Assembly (NCBI GenBank): GCA_028386065.3
Contig: JAKUCV010004245.1
Location: 62,001 to 126,000 of the forward strand
Length of the DNA stretch: 64,000 nt
Source of the DNA: Turnera subulata
Taxonomy: Eukaryota; Streptophyta; Magnoliopsida; Malpighiales; Passifloraceae
Reading direction: 5' to 3'
The position numbers were made by a program, and so were the translations under genes. Below, one piece after another: positions 1 through 9,225 of the stretch. Under the pieces are notes generated by a model. That model was not told where the DNA came from, did not search any database, and worked only from the letters and a program-made list of their open reading frames with translations. Position 1 is the stretch's first letter. Each line of letters begins with the position of its first letter.

Positions 1-5
1 CAAAA

Positions 6-2135
6 CTACCAACACCCAGAAGCAGAAATTATACAATATAAGCCCAGAAACTCAGATTCAAACTCCAGGTGCCAATAGTGAAAAATTACGACGAGGGCCC
101 TGCCATGATCTAACTGTTTCGGCATTTGACACTGCCATGATCTAACTATTTCGGCATTTGACAAAACGCAGGATATGCTAAAAGGAAAATCAGGTTGAAT
201 TGCCTTTATCCAGGTGGTAGCATTCACCAAAATCAAGTCAAAAACTCTATCCACATCCGCATGTAAATTCTGAAAGGTTCTCTTGTTCCTTTCCAAGCAG
301 ATTGCACGCAAGGCAGCCAATCCAATAAGGAACCAGAGAGCTCTACTAGGAGGGTGAGGAGATAAGAAAGGCCATTCAGACACATAGGCAACCACACCAC
401 CCGGATTACACCACATAATCCCCCACCATCTGCAAATCTTGTTCCAGATTTTCCAAGAGAAAGGGCAAGATAGAAAGAGATGATCTCTAGTTTCAAAACT
501 AGCGTTACAAAGACAGCAAATGGAATTAGCAATAGAGATGATACCTCTTTGCCTCAGCGCCTCCTTAGTAGGAATCCCATCATTCAAGACAAGCCATAGC
601 CAACACTCAATCTTGAAAGGAGCCAAAGAAAACCAAACAAACGGTTTGTCACGAACAGGCCCCAACCGAGAGTAAATGAATGCCCTTCCCGAGCCAGTGG
701 TGTAATTACCATTACTACAAGTACGCCAGATCCTAGAGTCTGCACTTAAGGGACGTAGATGAACCTCTGAAATGGTCTTCGCAATTTCATCCACCTCTAA
801 CAACTCCCAGTCACGCAGACATCTCCTCCAAGAAACAAACCATCTGGGTCTGTTGTCGATAGCAGAAAGACACAAATCCACAGAAGCCTCCTGATATAAT
901 GAAAGAGAGAATAATCGAGGGAACATGGATTTCAAAATACCACCACCGAACCAATCATCTAACCAGAAATGAATTGAACCTCCATTGCCCAAATGAATAG
1001 AAGAACCATTTATAAGGGGCACACCAGACTGGCTGGATGCGGAACCAGACAGTACAATATCATGCCATATAGGAGAGCATCGTTGGAGGGGAAATTCAGA
1101 CATAAACGAGCCAAAATTAAAACACCAGAACCATTTAAATAAGAGACACTGATTCATGATGTTAAGATCGATTATACCCATACCTCCTCTTTCTTTTGGG
1201 ACAGCAATTTGTTTCCATGCAACAAAACAAGTTTTCCTAGATTTCTCCAGCCCACTCCAGAAGAAGTTTCTGAACAAGGAAGTCAGCTTCTTATACACGA
1301 GAACAGGTAGCTTAAAAAGAGACATAAAGCACAGAGGAAGGCCACTGACCACCGATTTGATGAGAGTCACTCTGCCACCAATGGAGAGAAATTTCCCTTT
1401 CCAAGCCTTTAAACGATTGGCAACTTTGTCCAAGATTGGACGCCAAGTGGCCACCCTTCTCATGTTTGCACCAAAAGGAAAACCATGAAAATTAAATGAA
1501 GAATTTTCTGACCTGCTATGTAATCGTCCAGCAATCTCCTCAGTTAGACTTTGAGATATTCCAATACCCACCACACTACTTTTAAAAAAATTAATATGAA
1601 GACCTGACAGTGCTTCAAAGACTCTAAGGCACCGCTTTAAATTTAGAAGAGAGGGTAGATCAGCAGGGGAGAATAGGATTGTGTCATCGGCGTATTGAAG
1701 TATAGAGACTTGCAAATTATGAACATCAAGTGCCTGGATCAGACCCAATGATTTGGCTCTAGATAGGATGGATACCAAACCTTCAGCTGCCAGATTAAAT
1801 AGGAAAGGAGATAGAGGATCTCCCTGTTTAAGACCTCTGGATACTGAGAATTCATCTGTTGGAGATCCATTAATGAGCACCGCTAGTTTCGAAGACTCCA
1901 AACATCCAAGAATCCAACTCCTCCATTTTTGACCGAACCCCATTGCCTCCAAAACCTGCATCAAGTAATTCCAGTCCACCGAATCAAAGGCTTTTTTGAA
2001 GTCCAATTTCCATAGAATCGATTTAGATTTTTGCACCTTGAGACTATGGACTACCTATGCAGCAAACAAAGCACTATCCATGATGCATCTACCTTCAACA
2101 AAAGCTGACTGTTGAGGGCCAATCAAATTTGGCAT
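6..2135 (-). pseudogene. LINE1 ORF2, reverse transcriptase core and C-terminal part
   Basis: A long open frame runs from 2036 down to 6. It reads through the RT palm (LDFKKAFDSVDW, GLKQGDPLSPFLF, then the catalytic YADDTILF) and ends in a zf-RVT-like region with CCLCN...DHLFLSCPFSWKIW. Upstream to 2135 the same frame continues with IGPQQSAFVEGR, but an in-frame TAG at 2055-2057 interrupts it, probably a mutated sense codon. The missing N-terminal RT segment is at 3778-4079, on the other side of the inserted LTR. Reverse transcription at nicked DNA is the family's role. This copy cannot make a full-length protein. Confidence 0.9.
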
Positions 2136-3777
2136 TGTAAGTTTCCATAAGCTATATGACATTCATATACCAAGCACAACAAGCAGCGGAAATACGGAAA
2201 CTTAACCAAGAACCGCATGTGAAGCAATATAAACCGTATAAAAATTTTACATACCTTATGTGGTTGAGGTCTTTCACTCAACTGAAGTATGGAATCAGCA
2301 AGAGCAAGACTAAGGCCTGGCCCCTCTACGGTATCCACACGAACCGTGATCAAGGTGGAGTCGTCTCACGATCCAACTTCCGAGCACTCCCGGACTGGGT
2401 GCTAGCAGCAGAAAACGGGAGCTTGTTTTTGGGTGTTTTTGTGTTCTTCTTTCTTTCACAAGGAAAGAAGAAACTTAAGGGAAGTGTGTCTAGCTCAGAA
2501 AATGCAGAAACCAAGCGTGAGATGGAGGAGAAGTGATCTGATCACAAAGACTCAATCCCACTCAATTAGTGCATTATTCTAATCCCAACATAATGGCCCC
2601 AAAGGTAGCATGATGATGACTCTCACCATCATATGTCTACCACTAAGCCACTATCTGACAACAACACACAAACAACTAATGTCTGGTCAATAATTCACCT
2701 AATTATTGTACCAAAACGGCCCTGGTTCAACCATGGTCCAACCACACCCGGTCCAACCACGGTTCAACCACCTGCTCGAATCAACGGTTCTATGTGTGTG
2801 ACCCTGTAGGCACTTGTAACATCCGACAATAATTGTAAAATTCTCATTTTACAATTATAAGCAAAGAGCGGCGTCTAGCAACACATCATTGCTACCCGAA
2901 CGACAAGATCAGTACTAATTCTCTATGCCTCGGAACATGTCATCGTCCCTTCGTCCCATTATCTAGATCAAACATGAGACATGGAATATGTCAATCTCGT
3001 ATATGTTTAATTTATGTTTCTTGATCCCCGAGTTAACTGTATAAAACGGATACTTGTGATATCACCATATCACCTAATCCGAGCATGGCCATACATTTAG
3101 CAGTTCAACTCTATCAAGAAACCATATGATAATATACCCGTTATATGGGTCGAACGAATCCCGTCTTGATCAATCAAAACCCACTACATACTCGTCATAT
3201 ACCCAATGATTACCCTTATGTCCACCCAGTTACGGATGACTAGGAATAATATCAAAGTACATGATTCATATGTTGGATACCTTGGCGATCTCAGGTCGAA
3301 GGACAATACATCTATAAGAAACACTAATGACAAACATATAACGTTCCATGTAGTGTTCTTATGTGGGTCGGTCCAGTCCACAAGTTCTCCAACTTGTACC
3401 CGTATGTAGAATTCATATCACATATGCAATTCTCAACATACGCTAGTCTTAATTTATTATTACAACCCATCCGTAATAATAATCGANNNNNNNNNNNNNN
3501 NNNNNNNNNNNNNNNNNNNNNNNNNNNNNNNNNNNNNNNNNNNNNNNNGTAGAATTCATATCACATATGCAATTCTCAACATACGCTAGTCTTAATTTAT
3601 TATTACAACCCATCCGTAATAATAATCGACTAGGGACATTTAAGAATATGAAATATTCTAGGGTTATAAGTATGTGCAAGCGTTTATCTCATAAACGATA
3701 CTTATTGGAATAACCTTAATGTGTATACATGACTACATATAATCATCCATGATTGGCTTTTGGGCATATTACTAACA
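2136..3777. mobile_element. solo LTR inserted in LINE1 RT domain
   Basis: The segment begins TGTAAG and ends TAACA, and is flanked by the 5-bp direct repeat GGCAT (2131-2135 and 3778-3782). Removing it plus one repeat rejoins the LINE1 RT reading frame (KKVMP followed by NLIGPQQ). TG...CA termini and a 5-bp target duplication are the marks of an LTR retrotransposon. No protein domain and no second LTR are present, so it is best read as a solo LTR left by recombination. Superfamily is uncertain; on the minus strand it starts TGTTAGTAATATGCCC, which resembles some copia LTRs. It contains a 62-base gap. Confidence 0.85.
3406..3629. repeat. 81-bp direct duplication flanking an N gap (probable assembly artefact)
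   Basis: Bases 3406-3486 and 3549-3629 appear identical over 81 bp and sit exactly on either side of 62 Ns (3487-3548). This is what two contig ends that overlap but were not merged look like. If so, the true LTR is about 1.5 kb and has neither the gap nor the second copy. Confidence 0.85.
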
Positions 3778-5342
3778 GGCATCACTTTCTTCAATCTCAG
3801 TGCTAACAATTTAGAGATGATTTTGTATAAGGCACTGATCAATGTTATAGGTCTGAATTCATCAAGTGATACAGCACCAGCCTTTTTAGCAATCAACGTG
3901 ATATAACCTGAGTTAGCACCTTTAGGGAAATGACCAGCCTTGAAAAATTCAGTCACCATATCCAGTATATCAAACTTCAGCAACTCCCAACATTTTTTGT
4001 AAAATGAGAAATTGAATCCATCAGGCCCCGGGGCCTTTGAGCTATCATAACACCAGACAGCTGCTTTTATTTGCTCCAATGAGAATGGGTTTTCAAGATA
4101 TATAGAATCCTAGGGTGATAATCTCTTAAATTCCAACGAGCCTATGGAAGGCCTGACAATATTTCCAGAAGAGTACAACTTTGAATAAAACTCTGTTGTC
4201 GCCTTCTTAATCTTATTAGAATCATTAGACAACTGACCATCCACCTCAATACTATCCGTTCTATTTTTACAGCCTCGATGACAAGCTGAAAGATGGAAAT
4301 ATCTAGTTTTTTTGTCACCGAGACGACACCATTTAATCCTAGACTTCTGCCTCCATAGGGACTCCAACTGTTTAGATTTTGCTGCAATCTCCCCCTTCAA
4401 ATCACGAGCTCTACACACTTCAACGTCCGATAGACATCTTTTCTTTGAGTCTCTATCAAGTGCGTCAATTTCATTCTGTAGGGAAACAATATGAGAGTTT
4501 AAGTTGCCAGAAACCTCTTTGTTCCATTTAGAAAGGAGTCTACGCAACATGCAAGCATTCTTCCCACATATTCTTAAGGACATCTTGAAACCCAGGAAAT
4601 TCCCACCAAGCATTAATGAATCGAAAAGGTCTCTTTCCTTGCTCACCACAGTCTTGCAGTAAACAAAGAGGGACATGACCTGAGCTCTACTTACTTTCTG
4701 AGATTAGATGTAAATGTGGAAAGATCAGAGACCACTCACCGTCTGCAAATACCCTATCAATACGGCTGGCTGCTTTCAAGTTGCCCCAAGTATACAATCT
4801 GTCCCTTAAACCGAATTCCATTAGTTCCAGATCGTTAACGAATTTCGTGAAAGCCTTGGCCCCCCTGGTATGATTCCATCTTCTTTTACGATCCATAGGA
4901 GAAATAGTCTCGTTAAAATCCCCTAAGACAAGCCAGGGAGATTAATATGAAGCCTTCAGGTCTAAAAGTTGATCAAACATCAACATCCGGAGATCAACTT
5001 GTGACTTGCCGTACACACCGCAAATTGTAACAGAACGACCCAGTGAAGGCAGCTCCCCTTCCATTACAATCCATTGCTCCGAAGCAGCTGATTTAGAGAG
5101 CTTGAAGTAGTCGCTATCCCATATCACATTAAGCCACCAGCCAAACCGTCTGCGGGAACCGAGATAAAATCCATATTGTCTGCACCCCAAACCGATCTAC
5201 ATAAAGCAGCATCCATATTTGAACATTTTGTCTCACTGAGGAATAGGAACTTTGCATGCTTTGAATTAACGAGATTACGAACACTTCTCTGCTTTGAAGA
5301 GGAGCAGATGCCTCTAACATTCCTAGAGATAACGCTTAACAT
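3778..5342 (-). pseudogene. LINE1 ORF2, endonuclease and N-terminal RT part
   Basis: The ORF2 start is at 5340-5342 (MLSVISRNVRGI, where the usual SWN is RN). AP-endonuclease landmarks follow: LFLSETK, then WLVLGDFNET near 4910, and later what should be SDH reads SGH near 4680. A linker with WCRLGDKKTRYFH and the RT entry motif SSKAPGPDGFNFSFYKK come next, up to the LTR insertion at 3777. Breaks include an in-frame stop at about 4942 and a frame change near 4680. ORF2 starts 34 nt after the ORF1 stop, the usual spacing for such elements. Confidence 0.85.
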
Positions 5343-5376
5343 AAGAAAGGCATTGAACACCAAGAACTACACAAGC

Positions 5377-5933
5377 TCAAGCAGCCGCACGGGACTGCAC
5401 CCATTCAATAGTTTCTCTATCCACCAAAAGACCCACAAGTTGGTCTGTCTCAAAGATTTTATTGGTTCTGTCCCAACTAATAAGGTCGCCGACATTATTG
5501 GTTTCCTGAACCTCTATATTACAAAGAGATACAGGAATGGACGAGCACGAACTGTCATCATTCACCACTTTGTTATTTTCCCCTCGAATAATAGAATCCG
5601 AAATCTCATCAACACTTTCAGGCATGGAAATAACGCTGCCTTTAGCCGAAAGAAATTTAACCTTCCTCCTTTGCTTGATGTCCATATTTCGTAAAATAGC
5701 AGTGACTTGTCGGTCAACAGCTCTCTGAAACTCTGTGTGAGTAATTTCATATTGGAGAGACGGCCAAGAATTACACCAGGAAGACACTGATTGAAGGCTT
5801 TGAGGGGGACGGGAGGATGAAGATGCGTCACTTTCCGCGAAAATAGGTTTGAAAGGTATTGGGCTGTTGAAGGAAGATGTATGAGTTGATGGAGTGTCTG
5901 GATAAGAGACCAAAGGGTATCTAGGTGGGCTCA
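5377..5933 (-). pseudogene. LINE1 ORF1, C-terminal fragment
   Basis: The fragment is serine/proline-rich and then charged (TEFQRAVDRQVTAILRNMD, ending WVQSRAAA). It is placed immediately before ORF2 and is therefore the end of the ORF1 RNA-binding protein. The RRM domain seen in LINE2 ORF1 is missing, so the insertion is 5'-truncated. The frame runs without a stop into OMT1 coding sequence up to 6120, making a 247-codon chimera. Confidence 0.7.
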
Positions 5934-6035
5934 CTAGGCTAGTGGCTAGCGTGCTTCTTAAAGACGGTAAAGGGGTGTCTGGATAAATAAACACCCCTTT
6001 ACCGTCTTTAAGAAGCACGCTAGCCACTAGCCTAG
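5934..6035. repeat. perfect 45-bp inverted repeat at the LINE1/OMT1 junction
   Basis: Bases 5934-5978 are the exact reverse complement of 5991-6035, separated by 12 bases. The right arm is OMT1 exon sequence in its normal place and the left arm is an inverted copy of it at the LINE edge. The 12-mer GTGTCTGGATAA occurs in the LINE at 5894-5905 and again at the arm end (5975-5986). The pattern suggests template switching onto the target during insertion. Confidence 0.9.
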
Positions 6036-6553
6036 CATCACTCGCCATAGTTTCATTGAAGAATGTGTTAACCTTCGGCTCATGGGCAGCATTCTCCCAC
6101 AATGACATTCCATGCGCCATATGAAATGGAGTTGATGAGTCACATTTGAACCAGGAGCTGACTTGATGCCATGGTTAGCAGGATAGGGTGAAGCATGGCT
6201 TGTAAATATGGGGTAACACTTAAAGGGTTGTCCTTAACAAGGAGCTGAGAGGCACCTGTGAGGACATAGCCTTCTTCTTCTTCTTGGTCACTTTGCAGGC
6301 TGATTCTTTCTCTTGCAAAGAAACCTGAGTGAACCAAAATCTGCATCAAACGATGGACACAATGCGTTTTAGTTGGGTGAATAGGAAGAGCATCAATAAG
6401 CTCAGGAAGGGTCATTGGTCTTCCATGTGTGTGGATGATATCTGGTATGTCTAATTGGATTGCACAATTCAAAGACATTGAATTTATGGAGTTGAATATG
6501 TGGTTCCACACATGAGCTTGAGCTTCAAGTGACCTTGCATTTTGGTGCTCCAT
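5991..6553 (-). pseudogene. OMT1: O-methyltransferase pseudogene, exon 1 remnant
   Basis: The start codon at 6551-6553 opens MEHQNARSLEAQAHVWNHIF, matching the N-terminal dimerisation domain of the OMTs further right. The frame is lost by a 2-bp deletion at 6176/6177: paralogues read ggttcgagcagg where this copy has ggttagcagg. The original frame resumes as FFNETMASDARLVASVLLKD and stops at KGVF, where LINE1 begins. The SAM-binding motif and exon 2 are absent from the window; if they survive they lie left of position 1. It belongs to the OMT1-4 subgroup. Confidence 0.9.
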
Positions 6554-6595
6554 AGTTTGCTTTCTGCTGTGAAGTTGTGCAACGTTTGGATTGCT

Positions 6596-6604
6596 CTATT
6601 TATA
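6596..6604 (-). promoter_or_regulatory. TATA box of OMT1
   Basis: On the minus strand this reads TATAAATAG, 43-51 bases upstream of the OMT1 start codon. The same motif lies at the matching place before OMT2. Confidence 0.55.
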
Positions 6605-7410
6605 GATATCCTGAAATGTGCTTGCTACCTACATTCATTTTGGGGATGGAACCTGTGGTCAGCTGAAAATATTAGAGTTGAGGGCCTAATTATATATAGT
6701 GCCTCTCTCCCTCCCTCATCATAGGTCCTTTAGTGAAAAAGCAATTAATGTAGTCTTTTATGAAAATGATAATATACTGAAATATCTGTATATAAAAATT
6801 CTGTATTTTACCTAGGTACATAATTTATAATTGAAAAACTAGGCAATAAATTATCATTGAAATTCTAAGACAAAAATCTTAAAACATATATATATCGAGG
6901 ATGGGAGTAACAAATCTAATATATGTCGATCGGGTGGATTCTATTATTTAGTCATCATCAGTAGTTGATGTTAAAACGATAAATTACATGATACACCTGT
7001 ATAGTACATATAAGGGTCTGAAAATATTGAATTTTGCCAAAGGTTTATTTTAACAACTAGATATTAATTATTCCAATAGAAACGTGTTTTCTTATGAAAT
7101 ATCTAAAGGTTCAGAAAACGACTTTCCTAGAAAGATTCATTATCACAAACAACTTATCACCGAGTGATAACCTGCAGGTAATTAATGAAGGGAATCCAAT
7201 TTTCCAATATTGGCGATAAGTTTAGGAAGAAGATGACACTTGACATCAGAGTAGTGGTGGAAGCACTCACAGCCTTAAAATCCGATCCCGAAGTAAATCC
7301 AAAAAAGATAAAGGAATAGGATTGGACGACCCAGATTGCTATGCTTTCGTTGAGTGGTGCTGGGCCAATTAGTTCATGATAGGTTTGGATGAAGGGATGG
7401 ATTTGGATGA
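6605..7410. other. OMT1 upstream flank, no gene seen
   Basis: The stretch is AT-rich. The part from about 7160 to 7370 resembles 20690-20860 upstream of OMT2, so it is duplicated promoter-side flank. No coding region is recognisable. Confidence 0.6.
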
Positions 7411-8098
7411 AGGGATGGCAATGGGGCTAGTTTGCGGGAGCCCGCGGGGAATCTCCGGATAGGGAACCGTAGCGTATTCCCCATGGGGAATCTAGGAATG
7501 GAGGAACGGAATGCTCCGTTGATCGGGAGGACTCCGAAATATGCAAAAACATAAAATTATCCTTGGCCCATTGTTAAATTTTGGTTATTGTGATTTTTCA
7601 TTGGGGCTTATGTTTATGTCATGCAAGAGATCCTTCTCATTTTTTTTTTTCAAATTGACACAAATTATTTTTTATCTAACAAACCAATGAGTTGGGATCG
7701 GAGAGCATGAAAATTGTATAAAAATTTTGAGATGTAATTGTTGATGTGAGGATATGATTACATTTTATTTTTATTGATATAATATTGTAATTTTCACAGT
7801 CTAATATGAAATACATCAGTGACATGGAAGCAATATATATCAGTATATTGTTAATGTTCTTAAATGATTTTTTGAATTTTGTAAAAATTAATTGATTTTA
7901 ACTAATTTTTAGGAAATAATATTTTTTAATTATGAAATTAGGAGATGGCGTCCTCGATTGTAAGATTCGATGATTCCCTGGGAAGAACGGGGACAGGAGC
8001 AAAAAGTAGGAAAGAGGAGTGAGGCAAAGGAACATTTTAAAAACAGGGGCGGGAGTGGAGCACCTTCCCGCGGAGACCCTAACTCGTTGTCGTCCCTA
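7411..8098. mobile_element. possible degenerate hAT-like MITE
   Basis: The left end reads GGGATGGCAATGGGG. The right end on the opposite strand reads GGGACGACAACGAG, followed on both sides by a CCGCGGGRA-type block. Such ends are typical of hAT-derived elements. I could not find a convincing 8-bp target duplication. Confidence 0.35.
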
Positions 8099-8631
8099 TA
8101 GTTAGATGGCACTGGGGCGGTCTGTTTGGTTTATAAATTGAATACTAATTAATGGGGTTGGTTACCTGGTGATTTGAGCGAAAGGTTGCATGACTTTTTC
8201 TTTCGTTTTTCCATATTGACTATTATTCTTTTAAGCTGAAGGTTGGGTTGTAGGCTTGTGGGATTGTATAGGTACATTGATACAAATATGTTGACTGTAT
8301 CACTAGCTAATTTGTAATTCGTTAACATATATATTGGATAAACATTTTTCAAATTTCAAATAATAATTCTTTACTTATTTCACAGCTTTTTTAGGTAATA
8401 TAGCGCGTAATACTGTTAGCTTTTATCAATCAAACTGTTTCGTTAGTATAAAAAAAAATTACTTATTATAATTAAAATTACAGATATAATTACAAAAATG
8501 TAACCTCTAATGGGAGGAATAAGCAAATCAAACTCTATGATTTTAAACAAAGGCTTTAAATATTTTATGTATAGAAAATACTATATAATATTGAGAAGAA
8601 TACTCCAACATTAAATAATACAACAATACTA

Positions 8632-8813
8632 CCAATGTGGGGTTGGTCCAAGCGGTAAGCTACTTGGTTCCGTTTAAGCAAGATCTTGGGTTCGAGTCCT
8701 TATGTATGCAGAAAATTCCCATTGGGACACTCACCCACCATACCCAGGTGCGCGACGCGGGTCGAATCGAATCCGGATTAGTCGGGGCAAAGCTTCGGAT
8801 AATCAAAAAAAGG
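8632..8813 (+). mobile_element. SINE1, tRNA-derived, complete with target duplication
   Basis: The tRNA-like head has a box A (TGGTCCAAGCGG) and box B (GGGTTCGAGTCC) about 45 bases apart, followed by a tRNA-unrelated body and an A-rich end (CAAAAAAAGG). The 15-bp sequence AATACAACAATACTA flanks it at 8617-8631 and 8814-8828. The paralogous flank of OMT2 (about 21410-21450) lacks the element, giving an empty site. It is transcribed by Pol III in known SINEs and mobilised by LINE enzymes. Confidence 0.85.
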
Positions 8814-9225
8814 AATACAACAATACTAAATTTTGAAATTAATGCCGCCCAATTTGCTGCCTAAACTGATCGATGGGACAAATCGAACATATCCACGGCA
8901 GACCGATGGTATCAATTATCAAATGAGTGTACAATATTCTTAGACCGCGCCACTGAGGTTCAGATTAAGCGTAGATTAGTTTGAAGTCCCCTTTTAATTT
9001 GGGTATATAAATATATATCTGTTATCGGAAGTTTTCCCAGGATTAACTAGGGAATCCAACCTGGGTCGCCCACCTTGTTATGCTAGGTGAGTTTCCCAAT
9101 GAAATTTTCTGCATATACAAGGATTCAAACCCGAGTCCTCGCTCAAGTGGAACAAAGTCGCCTACGGCTTTCCTCCTGGGTTGTTTATGCTTTTGCTACT
9201 TTGTGGTCTATTTGGTTGGAACGCA

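Larger units (their letters stand above)
1..5933 (-). mobile_element. LINE1: L1-type non-LTR retrotransposon, 3' end beyond the window
   Basis: This is a plant L1-like element on the minus strand carrying the end of ORF1, then ORF2 with AP-endonuclease, reverse transcriptase and a zf-RVT-like C-terminal domain. It lies in exon 1 of OMT1, whose coding sequence stops at 5991. The element is truncated at its 5' side inside ORF1, and its poly(A) end lies left of position 1. A solo LTR (2136-3777) sits inside the reverse transcriptase. Stops and frameshifts in ORF2 show that it is dead. Confidence 0.9.

Noticed and set aside
2156..2536. 126-aa ORF on the plus strand
   Set aside because: It lies entirely in the solo LTR and shows no domain.
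3361..3679. ORFs reading through unknown residues
   Set aside because: They cross the N gap and the artefactual duplication.
8637..8708. tRNA gene
   Set aside because: Boxes A and B are present, but there is no acceptor-stem pairing. The sequence has a SINE body, an A-rich end and a 15-bp target duplication.
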